Below, piece by piece: positions 52,258-61,588 of a stretch of DNA of 64,000 nucleotides. Numbering within the stretch: the first letter of the stretch is position 1; each line of letters starts with the position of its first letter. The translations under genes were made by a program, and so were the position numbers. The notes beneath the pieces are model-generated. The model saw only the letters and a list, made by a program, of their open reading frames with translations, was not told the origin of the DNA and did not search any database. The stretch spans positions 773,557 to 837,556 of the forward strand of contig NZ_JNCS01000001.1 of the NCBI RefSeq assembly GCF_000731985.1. Direction: 5' to 3'. This DNA comes from Natrinema altunense. Its GTDB lineage: Archaea > Halobacteriota > Halobacteria > Halobacteriales > Natrialbaceae.

Positions 52258-54554
52258 GTACGGAATCGTCCAGCCACACCGGACAGCGAACGGAATCGGT
52301 GGGACCCGATCGGCTCGTCGGGACCGACGGCGTCCGACTCCTCGCGCTCGCCTGCGTACTCGTCCTGACGGGGTCGTACGTCGCCGTGCTGTACGACATC
52401 ACGCAGGTCGTCGGCGGCAGCCGCTCGCTGTTCGCACTCGTCGGGCTCATGCTGCTCGCGGCGACGGTACTCGCCCGCGTGATCCGCCCTCGAACCGCGG
52501 GGGTGCTGGCGCTGTCGGCGGCCGGAGTCGGGTTCGCCTACTATCTCACGTCGGCGGGCGTCGAACTCGGCGTCGTCTTCTCGAGCACCGACGCGCTCCT
52601 GTCCGACACCGTCGCGCTGGCGACCGGTCTGCCGCTGCTCCGGATGGTGCAGGCCGGCATCTGGACGCTCGGGTTCGCGCCCGCGCCCGTCTTCCTCTCG
52701 TGGTATCTCGCCGTCCGTGGGCGGTACGGACTCGGCGTCGTTCCCGGCGGGGCCGCGCTCGGCTTCCTCGTCCTGACCGGCGATGCGGGGACGATCGTCA
52801 CGCTGACCGGCATCCTCGCCGCCATCGGTGCCATCGCCTTCGGCGACCTCGAGCGGCGGGGCGGATCGATCGGGCAAGCGGACCTGCTCGCAGTCCTGTT
52901 CGCGGTGACGATCGTACTTTCGCTGTCGGTGACGGTCGTCCCCGGCCAGCCGACCGGACCGACACATCTCGTTCAGGGCGAACCCGGCACGCTCGAGGCG
53001 ACGATCGACTCCGCACCCGAGCGCTCGGGGATCTCGGGCCAGGTAGACCTCTCGCCGGAAGTGCGGTTCACCGTCGAAGCCGATCGGGGAACCTACTGGC
53101 GCACCGGGGTTTACGATCGATTTACCGGCGACGAGTGGATTCGGACCGGCCAGAGCCACCAGTACGACGGCCGGCTCTCGAACCCGCCCGGGACCTACGA
53201 CACCGTCGAGCAGACGGTTACCGCCGAAACGAGACTCGGTATCATGCCCGTCACACCGCAGCCGTTGTCCGTCGACGGCGACGTGACCCGAGACACGACC
53301 GTCTCGAGACACGGCCAACCGCGGCCCGAATCGCCTCTCGAACAGGGGGACAGCTACACGGTCGAGAGCGCGATCATCGACTCGAGCCCGGCCGAACTCC
53401 GGACCGCAGGGACGGACTACCCCGACGAGATTACCGAGCGCTACCTCCAGATGCCGGAAGACTCCTCGAGCGAGTTCGCCGATCGGACCGCCGAAATCAC
53501 GGCCGGCACCGATACCCCGTACGAGACGGCGACCGAGATCGAGCGCCACCTCCGCACCTCGAAGGACTACTCGCTCGAGGTCTCACAGCCCGCCGGCAAC
53601 GTCGCCGAGGAGTTCCTGCTGGGGATGGACGAGGGGTACTGCGTTTACTTCGCGACGACGATGACGCAGATGCTTCGCGAGGAGGGGATTCCGGCCCGCT
53701 ACGTCACTGGCTACACGACCGGCCAGCAGATCGGCGACGACGAGTACGTCGTCCGCGGACTCGACGCCCACTCCTGGGTCGAGGTCTACTTCCCCGACCA
53801 CGGCTGGGTCAAGTTCGACCCGACGCCGGGTGGCGGGCGCGCCGATGTCCACACCGACCGCCTCCAAGAGGCGCGGGCGAACGGCAACGAGGCGGCGGAC
53901 ACCGAGGACAGCGAGGACGTCCCGATCGACGACGGGGACGGGAGCGATTCGCCCGACTCCGATCCCGCCGGTCCGGACGACCCACCGTCCGATCCGACCC
54001 CGCCGGACGAAACGGAGCCCGACAACGGATCGACCGACGACCCGGATTCTAACGGCACGGACAACGGGACCGACCCGACCGACGCCGGCGATCCCGCGGT
54101 CGGCGGGACGAGCGATACCGACGAGACGCTTTCCGAACGCCTCGTCACCGTCGTCCGGGAGACGGGTGCGATCGGGCTCGTCCTCCTCGTCGGGCTCGCC
54201 GCGGGCGCACGCCGAACCGGCGCGGCGACGCGCCTCCGTCGGGGGATCGGGCGCTACTGGCACGGGTTCCGGGCGGACCCCGACCGCGACGCCGAACGCG
54301 CCTTCGACCGACTCGAGGGGCTCCTCGCGCGCCGGTACCGGCCGCGCCGTCCATCGGAATCGGCCCGCGCGTACGTAACATCCCTCCCGACGACCGACGC
54401 GGACGGGTTCGATTCACGGGTCTGGCGCGTCCTCGAGTACTACGAACGGGCGACGTACGGCGACGGCGTCAGCCGCTCCGAGGCCGACGAGGCGATCGCG
54501 ATCGTCGACGACCTCGCCCGCAATCAGTTACCGATCGTCGGTCGCCTTCGCTGA
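52254..54554 (+). CDS. Membrane transglutaminase-like protein (TgpA type) with DUF4129
   Basis: A 766-residue protein. About seven membrane helices fill the first 230 residues, followed by an extracellular DUF3488/transglutaminase region. The catalytic triad is visible: Cys463 in GYCVYFATTM, His506 in DAHSWVEVY and Asp522 in KFDPTPG. An Asp/Pro-rich linker (about 545-620), another helix, and a cytoplasmic DUF4129 end (ARAYVTSLPTTDADGF, VLEYYERATYGDGV) follow. The enzyme could crosslink or cut surface proteins; no substrate is known. Confidence 0.92.
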   Translation: MSTESSSHTGQRTESVGPDRLVGTDGVRLLALACVLVLTGSYVAVLYDITQVVGGSRSLFALVGLMLLAATVLARVIRPRTAGVLALSAAGVGFAYYLTSAGVELGVVFSSTDALLSDTVALATGLPLLRMVQAGIWTLGFAPAPVFLSWYLAVRGRYGLGVVPGGAALGFLVLTGDAGTIVTLTGILAAIGAIAFGDLERRGGSIGQADLLAVLFAVTIVLSLSVTVVPGQPTGPTHLVQGEPGTLEATIDSAPERSGISGQVDLSPEVRFTVEADRGTYWRTGVYDRFTGDEWIRTGQSHQYDGRLSNPPGTYDTVEQTVTAETRLGIMPVTPQPLSVDGDVTRDTTVSRHGQPRPESPLEQGDSYTVESAIIDSSPAELRTAGTDYPDEITERYLQMPEDSSSEFADRTAEITAGTDTPYETATEIERHLRTSKDYSLEVSQPAGNVAEEFLLGMDEGYCVYFATTMTQMLREEGIPARYVTGYTTGQQIGDDEYVVRGLDAHSWVEVYFPDHGWVKFDPTPGGGRADVHTDRLQEARANGNEAADTEDSEDVPIDDGDGSDSPDSDPAGPDDPPSDPTPPDETEPDNGSTDDPDSNGTDNGTDPTDAGDPAVGGTSDTDETLSERLVTVVRETGAIGLVLLVGLAAGARRTGAATRLRRGIGRYWHGFRADPDRDAERAFDRLEGLLARRYRPRRPSESARAYVTSLPTTDADGFDSRVWRVLEYYERATYGDGVSRSEADEAIAIVDDLARNQLPIVGRLR

Positions 54555-54685
54555 CGCTGCGGTCGGCCCCGAGCGAAGCGGATCGATCACCGGCTGTTCG
54601 CATTCGTTCAGTCACACCGTTGGGACTGATCATCCCGCTGACCACTCAAAAAGAACCACGCGAGGGCATTCGGGTCCCGATAGTG

Positions 54686-54692
54686 TTTAATA
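54686..54692 (+). promoter_or_regulatory. TATA box for aIF1/SUI1
   Basis: TTTAATA about 28 bases before the ATG at 54718 supports a leaderless transcript. Confidence 0.55.
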
Positions 54693-54717
54693 TGCCCGTT
54701 TCATAGCTACGAACGTA

Positions 54718-55011
54718 ATGTCGGAAGTCTGCTCGACGTGCGGGCTGCCCCAAGAACTCTGCGTCTGCGAGGACGTGGCCAAGGGCCAACAGCAACTCAA
54801 CATCCGCATTGACGAGCGCAGATACGGAAAAGAGGTAACGATCGTCGAAGGATTCGATCCGAAGGACGTCGATCTGGACAGTCTCTCGTCGGATCTCAAG
54901 TCCAAATTCGCCTGCGGCGGGACTGTCGAGGACGACCAGATCGAACTCCAAGGGAACCACACCGGCCGCATCGAAGAGTTCCTTCGGGACCGCGGCTTCA
55001 ACGTCGCCTAA
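54718..55011 (+). CDS. Translation initiation factor aIF1 (SUI1 family)
   Basis: A 97-residue factor for start-codon selection. [14 protein letters not shown] zinc-finger-like N-terminus is followed by the SUI1 fold ([49 protein letters not shown]). Complete and typical of archaea. Confidence 0.95.
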   Translation: MSEVCSTCGLPQELCVCEDVAKGQQQLNIRIDERRYGKEVTIVEGFDPKDVDLDSLSSDLKSKFACGGTVEDDQIELQGNHTGRIEEFLRDRGFNVA

Positions 55012-55058
55012 TGCCCGCGATGCTCTGAGACGACTTCCGAACCCACGACCGCGTCGCG

Positions 55059-55076
55059 TTTTTCGATCCGTTTTTT
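55059..55076 (+). terminator. T-rich terminator after aIF1
   Basis: Two T-runs (five Ts at 55059-55063, six at 55071-55076) lie about 50 bases beyond the aIF1 stop, the usual archaeal termination signal. Confidence 0.5.
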
Positions 55077-55149
55077 CGACCGTCGACCCTCTAGTCGTAT
55101 CGCCGTCCCCCCGAGACACCGTCTTCGAGCGATTGGGGCCGCGAGCGGG

Positions 55150-55515
55150 TCAGAGCGGCGACTCGCGGTCGGCCGATTCGTCCTCGCTGTCCGCCTCGCG
55201 AACGAGCCCGAACTTCATCCCGTACTTGTCGAGGCCCCCCGCCATGCTCTCGACGCGCGCGTCGGCAGTCCCCTCGTAGGAACCGATGAGCTGTGCGGCC
55301 TGGACGCTCGCCTTGCCGTGGGGACAGACGGTGACGATGTGGTCTTCCCCCTCGAGTTCGTCGACGCGGTCCGTGAGTTCGTGGAAGGGAATGTTCTCGC
55401 TGCCGGGAATGTGGCTGTGCTCGAAGTTCCGCTCGTCCCGGATGTCGACGATGCGAACGTCCGCATCGGCCTCGAGGAGTTCCTTGACCTCGTCCGTGGA
55501 GATTTCGCCGTCCAT
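55150..55515 (-). CDS. Rhodanese-like sulfurtransferase domain protein
   Basis: A 121-residue single-domain rhodanese. The active-site loop VCPHGKAS has Cys at residue 64, preceded by RIVDIRDERNFEHSHIPGS and followed by GGLDKYGMKFGL. It may transfer sulfane sulfur or serve as a binding module. Start at 55515 (MDGEISTDEVKELL). Confidence 0.9.
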   Translation of the reverse strand: MDGEISTDEVKELLEADADVRIVDIRDERNFEHSHIPGSENIPFHELTDRVDELEGEDHIVTVCPHGKASVQAAQLIGSYEGTADARVESMAGGLDKYGMKFGLVREADSEDESADRESPL

Positions 55516-55639
55516 TACCGTGCGGTTGCGCGTCGACGCGAATAAGAACAGGGGTTCGGGGCCGGGAGCTGGATCAGCGGCGATTCGCTCGTAACCCGGG
55601 CTCGATCGATAGAGCAGTACTGGATGGTCAGAACGGAAA

Positions 55640-55648
55640 ACATATACG
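55640..55648 (+). promoter_or_regulatory. TATA-like element for the small membrane gene
   Basis: AACATATAC about 28 bases before the ATG at 55672 favours that start over an earlier in-frame ATG at 55624. Confidence 0.45.
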
Positions 55649-55671
55649 TGGGTTGTCGTAATTTCCCGGTA

Positions 55672-55923
55672 ATGGTCCCACTGACTGCCCGCTTCCCGAT
55701 GCAAGCCGCTGGCGGCGGGATACTGCTCGTCGTCCTACTGCTATTCGTCATCCAGATCGGTGCGCTGGTGTGGGTGTACACCGATGCACAAACGAACAGC
55801 CCCCATAGCGCGGTGCTCTGGACGCTCGTCGTCTTCTTCGGCGGACTGCTGGGGCTGTTGCTCTATGTCCTCCTTGGAAGAGAAAAGCGGCGGGGACGTT
55901 CGAGTCACCAGACACAGTTCTAG
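55672..55923 (+). CDS. Small two-helix membrane protein
   Basis: An 83-residue protein with two hydrophobic helices (GGGILLVVLLLFVIQIGALV and LWTLVVFFGGLLGLLLYVLL) joined by a short polar YTDAQTNSPHS loop, then a basic end. This is the pattern of the phospholipase-D N-terminal membrane domain (PLDc_N), often found as a free-standing small protein. Function unknown. ATG at 55699 is another possible start. Confidence 0.7.
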   Translation: MVPLTARFPMQAAGGGILLVVLLLFVIQIGALVWVYTDAQTNSPHSAVLWTLVVFFGGLLGLLLYVLLGREKRRGRSSHQTQF

Positions 55924-55967
55924 AACGGCCGGGCACCGAATCCGCGGCCCCGGTCACCCCACGCCGC

Positions 55968-56549
55968 TCAGAGCAGGCCGTCTTCCGCCGCGAGCAACAG
56001 CCCCGACAGCGTCGCATCGTTCGTCGGCTGCTCGCGAGCGCGCTCGAGCGCCTCGCTCACCGGCACCGTCGTCACCTCGAGGAATTCGTTGCTGTCGAGT
56101 TCCCGGTCACCCGGCTCGAGCCCCTCGGCGTAGACGATGGCCCGGTCGTGGCGCAAGACGCCGGTCGCGACCGCGTACTCCTGTAGCAGGGCCGTACTCG
56201 ACGGTCGGAAGCCGGTCTCCTCCTCGAGTTCGCGCGTTGCCGCCTGCGTATACGACTCGCCGTCCTCGACGATTCCCGCGGGGAGTTCGAGGTGGGTCTC
56301 GCGGATCGTCGGCCGGTACTGTTCGACGAACAGGAGCCGATCGTCGGCGGCGGGTTCACCGTCGGCCACATCCTCGAGCACGCTGCCGTCGATCCGCGCG
56401 ACCACGACGACCGCGGCCGGCAGTTCCGCCCAGAAATAGCGCTTCTCCGTTCCGTCGGGCTGTTCGAGCAGGTCGTAGCCGCCGTCGTACCAGCCCGTCT
56501 CGTACTCGGTCCGTTCCTCGAGCAAGTCCCACTCGTCGGGTGCAGTCAT
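55968..56549 (-). CDS. Nudix hydrolase (ADP-ribose pyrophosphatase-like)
   Basis: A 193-residue hydrolase with a canonical Nudix box, GIVEDGESYTQAATRELEEE followed by TG. The segment LLFVEQYRPTIRETHLELPA is typical of ADP-ribose pyrophosphatases. It probably hydrolyses ADP-ribose or a related nucleotide sugar. Confidence 0.9.
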   Translation of the reverse strand: MTAPDEWDLLEERTEYETGWYDGGYDLLEQPDGTEKRYFWAELPAAVVVVARIDGSVLEDVADGEPAADDRLLFVEQYRPTIRETHLELPAGIVEDGESYTQAATRELEEETGFRPSSTALLQEYAVATGVLRHDRAIVYAEGLEPGDRELDSNEFLEVTTVPVSEALERAREQPTNDATLSGLLLAAEDGLL

Positions 56550-56638
56550 CGCGTCCTACTGTGGGCTCGACGCGGTAATAGGTAGCCGTTTGCCCGACGC
56601 TCGTGTCGGCACCGCTCGCTCGAGCGAGTCGGGTGCCG

Positions 56639-57058
56639 TTACGAACGATCGACGAGGTCACGATACAACCGGCCGAACGCCTGTCGGCGAAGCGTCGCCA
56701 CCGCCGCGTCCTCCTCGTTCTGGAAGGTCGCCGCGACGGCCTCGCCGTCCGGCCCCGCGTGCCAGACGACGCGGTCGACGTCCTCGTGTCCGACCGTCTC
56801 TACCGCGCCGTCGTAGGTTTCCCGCCAGTCGTCGAACTCCTCGCGGCTCCCGACCCGTACCTCGAGTAAGTTCGCGAACAGCGCATCTCGAGCCGTCTCG
56901 ACGACGCCGCCGGTGACGCGTTCGTCGTACTCCTCTCGGTCGAACTCCATTGCCTTCGCGACCTCGCGGACGACCGTCTGGGCTGCCGGACCGACCGACT
57001 CGTACTGTGTGCGTGCGTCGTCGACCGACTCGAAGGTGAACGTCCCCACCGTGTGCAT
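56639..57058 (-). CDS. DUF5809 family haloarchaeal protein
   Basis: A 139-residue acidic protein (MHTVGTFTFESVDDARTQYE, AMEFDREEYDERVTGGVVET, VVWHAGPDGEAVAATFQNEE). Recognised as DUF5809, a haloarchaeal family normally next to DUF5810, as it is here. Function unknown. Begins 25 bases after the DUF5810 stop, so the pair is probably co-transcribed. Confidence 0.85.
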   Translation of the reverse strand: MHTVGTFTFESVDDARTQYESVGPAAQTVVREVAKAMEFDREEYDERVTGGVVETARDALFANLLEVRVGSREEFDDWRETYDGAVETVGHEDVDRVVWHAGPDGEAVAATFQNEEDAAVATLRRQAFGRLYRDLVDRS

Positions 57059-57083
57059 ACCCGGCTAGTCGGGCGACCGGCAG

Positions 57084-57542
57084 TTACGCGTTTTCGTTCC
57101 CGTCTGGACCGTCGTCCGTCTCCTCGGCGTCGGCGTTCGATGCCGGTTCGTCTCCCTCGTCCGCACGCCCGTCGCTCGCAGCCTGCATTTCGCGAGTGAG
57201 CGCCGCGGCCTCCCGGAGGACGCTCTCGGTTTCGGCGGTCATCGACCCGCGGCCGGGCTGGCGGCTCTGCCGGGCGATCCCCTCCTCGAGCGAGTCGGGA
57301 CGGCCGGGTTCGTGTCCGTGGTCGTGGCCGGAGTCCTCGAACGCGGGCGTCTCGATTTCGGCCGCGTGCGGGCTAACGATCTCGCCGAGTTCCTCGGGAC
57401 TGCAGTCTCCCCAGTCGGGGGCGTGTTCCTCGAGCCACTCGCGGTGGTCCTCGCGACCGAGCGACGCAGTGATCGCGAGGTGGTTCGCGAGATGAACCGC
57501 GTCGGCCTCCTCGGCATCACAGACCGGACAGGCGTATCCCAT
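57084..57542 (-). CDS. DUF5810 family protein with zinc-finger-like N-terminus
   Basis: A 152-residue protein starting MGYACPVCDAEEADAVHLAN with CPVC plus following histidines (HLANHL) that may bind zinc. A later GHDHGHEPGRPD segment could bind metal, and the tail is acidic and disordered. Companion of DUF5809; role unknown. Confidence 0.85.
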   Translation of the reverse strand: MGYACPVCDAEEADAVHLANHLAITASLGREDHREWLEEHAPDWGDCSPEELGEIVSPHAAEIETPAFEDSGHDHGHEPGRPDSLEEGIARQSRQPGRGSMTAETESVLREAAALTREMQAASDGRADEGDEPASNADAEETDDGPDGNENA

Positions 57543-57587
57543 GGGGGAGGCTACCGGCTGCGAACGGTAAAACGTCCCGCAACCCGG

Positions 57588-58061
57588 CTATCCGAGCTTC
57601 CGGATCATCACGATCGCGTCCTCGCCGTTGGCGTAGTACTCCGGCACTCGGCGGAGTGAATCGAAATCGAACTCCCGATAGAGTCGTTTCGCCCCGTCGT
57701 TCGAGCGCCGCACCTCGAGTTTGACCGTCCCCGCGCCGTGGGCCGCGAGCACGCCGAGCGAACGGGAGAGAAGCGTCGACCCGATCCCGTCGCCGCGGTA
57801 GTCCGGATGGACGGCGATGTCCTTGACGTGGCCCAGCGCACGGCCGATCTGCTGGGTGACGTCGGCGACGACGTAGCCGGCGATCACACCGTCGGTCTCG
57901 GCGACGAGAAAGGCCGGTTCGCCGAGGAACCGCTCGAACGCGTCGTAGGGCCAGGGCTGTGGAAACGACTCGTTCTCGATACGGACGACCGCGAGCAAAT
58001 CCGCACGCTCCGCGGGTCGGACCGTCACTTCGTCGCCGACATCCGGCACGGACGTTGTCAC
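57588..58061 (-). CDS. rimI: Ribosomal-protein-alanine N-acetyltransferase
   Basis: A 157-residue GNAT enzyme. The acetyl-CoA loop is VHPDYRGDGIGSTLL, with FPQPWPYDAFERFL near the N-terminus and the C-terminal YYANGEDAIVMIRKLG as in RimI/Ard1 proteins. It acetylates protein N-termini. Upstream of and on the same strand as the DUF5810/5809 genes, 45 bases before them. Confidence 0.92.
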   Translation of the reverse strand: MTTSVPDVGDEVTVRPAERADLLAVVRIENESFPQPWPYDAFERFLGEPAFLVAETDGVIAGYVVADVTQQIGRALGHVKDIAVHPDYRGDGIGSTLLSRSLGVLAAHGAGTVKLEVRRSNDGAKRLYREFDFDSLRRVPEYYANGEDAIVMIRKLG

Positions 58062-58275
58062 ACGCGGGGATTACGCGCCGAACAGTAAAAGCCGTACGCG
58101 TCTCGGCAGCGCTCCCCGGAGGGCAGAGCCGCACGTCCGTCCGGGCAGGACGAACGCGGCGCAGCGGCAGGGATCGATCGGCGCGTCGCCCTCCCTGTCG
58201 GGCGCAGCTATCGTACTCACTGACTGTCACTGCCACCTAACCGCATGACGGCGGTCGGTCAGCGTGTCACTCGTT

Positions 58276-58569
58276 TCAGCGGCTCTTACAGTCCCCGGCG
58301 TCGTCGACGCGGTCGGCATGCGTCTCGAGATCCGCGGCGAGCGCACGCGCCTGGGTCGGCGTCAACTCGAGTTCCGCCATGTGTTTGGGAACGTGTTCCT
58401 CGGAGAGGTTGTCGAGTTCGACCTGAAGACGAACCGCGTCGGGGTCCTCGCGGTCGGCCGTCGCGTTCACGACGGCGGCGGACTCCCACTCGAAGGCCTC
58501 GCCGATCGCTTTTCCCTCGACGTAATCCAGCGTCGTGTACGCGTTGACCGTCATCAGTCGATCGGACAT
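58276..58569 (-). CDS. DUF6360-type haloarchaeal protein
   Basis: A 97-residue acidic protein (MSDRLMTVNAYTTLDYVEG, EWESAAVVNATADREDPDAV, LTPTQARALAADLETHADRV). The pattern fits a small beta-rich haloarchaeal family (DUF6360 as I recall). Function unknown. Confidence 0.75.
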   Translation of the reverse strand: MSDRLMTVNAYTTLDYVEGKAIGEAFEWESAAVVNATADREDPDAVRLQVELDNLSEEHVPKHMAELELTPTQARALAADLETHADRVDDAGDCKSR

Positions 58570-59087
58570 GTCGATTCGACCGTCACGTCCCGATCACTTA
58601 TTTGGTGGCTGTCGCTCGGCCCCGTCGCTCCTGACGCACAGTCGTCGACGCGCCCTACGAAACCGGCGGCGATACTGGCCACGGATGGCAGATGCCAGTT
58701 CCCGGACGGGTTCGATCGAGTACGTACGCCCCGAACGGCTCCGAACCGTGAATCAGGTTCCGAGTCGGTGAGCGCTCGCCATACTTACCGGCCGTTCTTG
58801 CCACCACTATTCCGGAGCGGACTCCCGATCGATCGGCCGCGTACCGCGGACGTCGATCCCCGACGGAATCGATCGACGGCCGACATCCCTCGCTCGAGTC
58901 CCACCCTGCATCCGGTCGTCCAGCTAGCGGTACCGGTCTCCTGACTCCGTCCGACCGACGCCGATCGGTCGGTGCCGTCCGTTTCGAGTCGATCTCTCGA
59001 GCGACCGGACGTATCAACCGGCAGTCCCGTCAGAGATAGCGGCATAATACACCCGTAAGACAGAGCACGGGTATCGTTTGCAGCCGA
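58570..59087. other. Intergenic region without a recognisable gene
   Basis: About 520 bases between the DUF6360 gene and the promoter of the microprotein gene. Open frames are present on both strands, but none has plausible composition or family resemblance. I see no repeat or RNA gene here. Confidence 0.5.
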
Positions 59088-59098
59088 AGCGATACTTA
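59088..59098 (+). promoter_or_regulatory. TATA box for the 46-residue microprotein
   Basis: GCGATACTTATCC lies about 30 bases before the ATG at 59125, giving a leaderless or near-leaderless transcript. Confidence 0.5.
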
Positions 59099-59124
59099 TC
59101 CCGACGGGGCTCGAATGGTCGCTA

Positions 59125-59265
59125 ATGACTGAGACAGCCGACTGTAACCCGGAGCCGGCCGAGCAGGACGCGCAGGAACGCGACGACGCCCACCTCGACG
59201 ATCTCGAAGAGGGTGCCGGCTGTACGGAAATCTGGGAACACCTCGCCGAGCAACGCGACGAGTGA
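59125..59265 (+). CDS. 46-residue acidic cysteine-containing microprotein
   Basis: ATG at 59125, TGA at 59263-59265. It begins MTETADCNPEPAEQ and ends GAGCTEIWEHLAEQRDE, with two cysteines and a very acidic middle (RDDAHLDDLEE). The fixed C-terminal block GCTEIWEHL suggests a conserved short protein, and I recall similar small haloarchaeal proteins. A TATA box at leaderless distance and a stop well before the next start support it. Function unknown; a metal- or partner-binding role through the cysteines is possible. Confidence 0.65.
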   Translation: MTETADCNPEPAEQDAQERDDAHLDDLEEGAGCTEIWEHLAEQRDE

Positions 59266-59322
59266 GACGAGAATTTCGCCCCGGCAACGACCTTTTTGAT
59301 GTCGAACCCCGTATGCAGGTGC

Positions 59323-60018
59323 ATGACCGACAACCGGCCCGGTGATCGTTCGAACCGCCGTGGCGAGAACGGTCGATCGATACCGACGGACCGCGAGTCA
59401 CCAGTCGGTACACCAGTTATCCGGGGCGACGAATCGGTCGCCGGGACCCGTGCCCGTGAGGCCGTCCAGTTCGATCCCGACGATACCGAGAGCCTCGCGG
59501 ACGCCGCCGCAATTGTTCGCGAGTTCGCCGTCGACACTACCAACGACGATCATCTCTATATGCTCCGCGGTGCAGCCGCCTGTGCCGCCCTCGTCCGCGG
59601 AGAAGGCTCCTACAAGGCCGCCGCGGAACGCGCCGGCGGCGATGCCACCGTCTCCTTTATCCGGAAGTGGGCTCGCGTCCACGACCTCCCGCGATCGGTC
59701 CGCAAACAGGTCGCGATCGGCCGGATCGCCCCGACCGCCGCCAAGCACATCGCCCGTGTCGGCGGCGAAGCGCGACTCCTCCTCGCATGGGCCATCCTCG
59801 ATGGCAACCTCACCGTCCGCGACGTCCGCAGCGTCGCCAGTGCCATCAACGACGGCACCCCTATCGACCACGCCCTCGCCGACCACGACGTCACCCTCGG
59901 CCAACTCGAGGTCGTCCTCTCGCCGCCGACCTACCGCGATCTCCGTCGGCGTGCCTCGACGGAGGGCGTCGAGCCCGGTGCCATCGTTACCGATGCGCTC
60001 GAGCAATACTTCGAATGA
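59323..60018 (+). CDS. Haloarchaeal DUF7119-like protein, putative DNA-binding
   Basis: A 231-residue protein. After a polar N-terminus, residues about 60-140 contain LVRGEGSYKAAAERAGGDAT followed by VSFIRKWARVHDLPRSVRKQ, a helix-turn-helix-like repeat-region pattern. The ParB-like stretch GRIAPTAAKHIARVGGEARL follows. The C-terminus (LSPPTYRDLRRRASTEGVEP) resembles a ribbon-helix-helix. A TATA-like CTTTTTGAT is near 59291. I recognise the haloarchaeal family but not its function. Confidence 0.75.
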   Translation: MTDNRPGDRSNRRGENGRSIPTDRESPVGTPVIRGDESVAGTRAREAVQFDPDDTESLADAAAIVREFAVDTTNDDHLYMLRGAAACAALVRGEGSYKAAAERAGGDATVSFIRKWARVHDLPRSVRKQVAIGRIAPTAAKHIARVGGEARLLLAWAILDGNLTVRDVRSVASAINDGTPIDHALADHDVTLGQLEVVLSPPTYRDLRRRASTEGVEPGAIVTDALEQYFE

Positions 60019-60062
60019 GAGGGTTTCGGGTCGGTCCCCGCTCGCGTGAAGACAGAAAGAAA

Positions 60063-60070
60063 CGTTTAAC
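60063..60070 (+). promoter_or_regulatory. Box A of tRNA-Lys
   Basis: CGTTTAAC sits about 30 bases before the tRNA 5' end. Confidence 0.5.
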
Positions 60071-60097
60071 CGCTACTCCCCAAAAGGGGAAACCACA

Positions 60098-60171
<74 letters not shown>

Positions 60172-60759
60172 CTTTTGCGCCGAATACTTTCGTGAGGAGC
60201 AAAGCGGCGACAGCGATTCGAACGACGCCCGGAAAGGCGCAGCGAAGCGGGCATTTCCGGGCGGAGTTCATAATCCCGCCCGGCCGCTTTCCTATCGTAC
60301 TCGGACCCGCGAGCGGCTCACCCTGGAATCGGTGTGATCCATTCCGTGAGAAGTCGCGCGGTTCAACGATCCGGTGGGTTTTGATCGGCCATTCACGCTC
60401 GAGACCGCGAGGGTGATGGAGACGTCTGGACGAGCACTCCAATGCGGGGAGCCACGAGAACTCACTCGAGTCGCTCGGCGAACGCATCTACCGTGACTTC
60501 TCGTCGAGGTGATGCTGTAGACACAGCCACCGTCGCCGCTCGCGCCGTGTGCTTCGACGTTGCTCTCACTGCCCATGAATCTGCTTCGTGACGAAACCGG
60601 ACGAAAACGGAGCGATCGGTCTCGAACCGGACACGGGGACGCGATATCGGCCGCTCCGAGTCATTGCTTGACGTATTTGTGCCCTCTTACTCGCTGCTCC
60701 AGTAACGCGGTGATACGAATCCGAAAAGGCCACTGTCCGTACCCTCGGATATCCAGTCA
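60172..60759. other. Intergenic region with hairpin and tRNA-3'-end-like relic
   Basis: A 10-base perfect inverted repeat, CGCCCGGAAA (60226-60235) and TTTCCGGGCG (60254-60263), is followed by GTTCATAATCCCGCCCGGCC at 60266-60285, a degenerate copy of the tRNA-Lys T arm and acceptor. No gene is supported in the rest. Confidence 0.5.
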
Positions 60760-61368
60760 ATGACTACCAACGAAGGTCCCCACGAAATCGGGCCGGTAAA
60801 AACGGAAATTATGGAGGCGACGTACGAGGCGGTGAGTAAACACGGGTACGACAGCCTGACAATTCAGGATATTGCTGATGAGTTCGAAAAGAGTCGGACG
60901 CTACTCTACTACCATTACGATGGCAGGGACGACCTATTGGTCGACTTTCTCGAATACGTGCTTTATGACTTCCTCGAGGATCTACCCGAGACGAAGGACT
61001 CGGCACGGGCGGAACTGGAAACGCTCGTCGAGACGTTACTACCGGAAACTCTGGATGAAGACGTCTACCGGATACAGCTCGCCATGTTCGAACTGCGGGT
61101 GAACGGGCCGCACGATCGGGACGCCCGAGAACAGTATCTCCATGTCGACAAAGAGCTCAAGGAGCTTCTCGAGAGGATTTTCACGCGCGGTCTCGAAACC
61201 GGTGAATTCGCAAATATCGATCCGACGGTTGAAGCCGACCTGTTCCTCTCGCTGCTAACTGGAACACGGACCCGGCGACTCACAGTCTACGATCCGGATG
61301 AGTCGATACAAGAGCTAAGAGACGCAATTGCGACACAGATCGAGCGAATCGCAGCGAACGCGAACTAG
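60760..61368 (+). CDS. TetR/AcrR family transcriptional regulator
   Basis: A 202-residue regulator. The N-terminal helix-turn-helix reads GYDSLTIQDIADEFEKSRTL followed by LYYHYDGRDDLLVDFLEYV. The helical C-terminal ligand domain includes EQYLHVDKELKELLERIFTRG. It is upstream of, and same strand as, a short-chain dehydrogenase gene, a likely target. Lower GC content than the core genes. Confidence 0.92.
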   Translation: MTTNEGPHEIGPVKTEIMEATYEAVSKHGYDSLTIQDIADEFEKSRTLLYYHYDGRDDLLVDFLEYVLYDFLEDLPETKDSARAELETLVETLLPETLDEDVYRIQLAMFELRVNGPHDRDAREQYLHVDKELKELLERIFTRGLETGEFANIDPTVEADLFLSLLTGTRTRRLTVYDPDESIQELRDAIATQIERIAANAN

Positions 61369-61588
61369 GCGTTCTCGGTTCGCTCGCGTTCCCATTGGCT
61401 TCGGATATCTCCTCGTTGCTGACATCGAGTACGAGCAGCCAGTCACTCAACTGAAAGTAGCTGCGTGTGCTGTCCGTCTGGCAGTTTGTCCCTTCGAATA
61501 GCGAGTCGGTAGCCCCGAACGACGACCTTTCGTTTCACAGCCACTGGCCGGAACGTATTTGACACTACGTTCAATATATAAGTGTACG

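Noticed and set aside
61553..61582. TTGACACTACGTTCAA and the adjacent ATATATAAG as a TetR operator and promoter for the dehydrogenase
   Set aside because: The inverted repeat is weak (only the outer four bases pair well) and the TATA-like run is too close to the ATG, so I do not call either as a feature.
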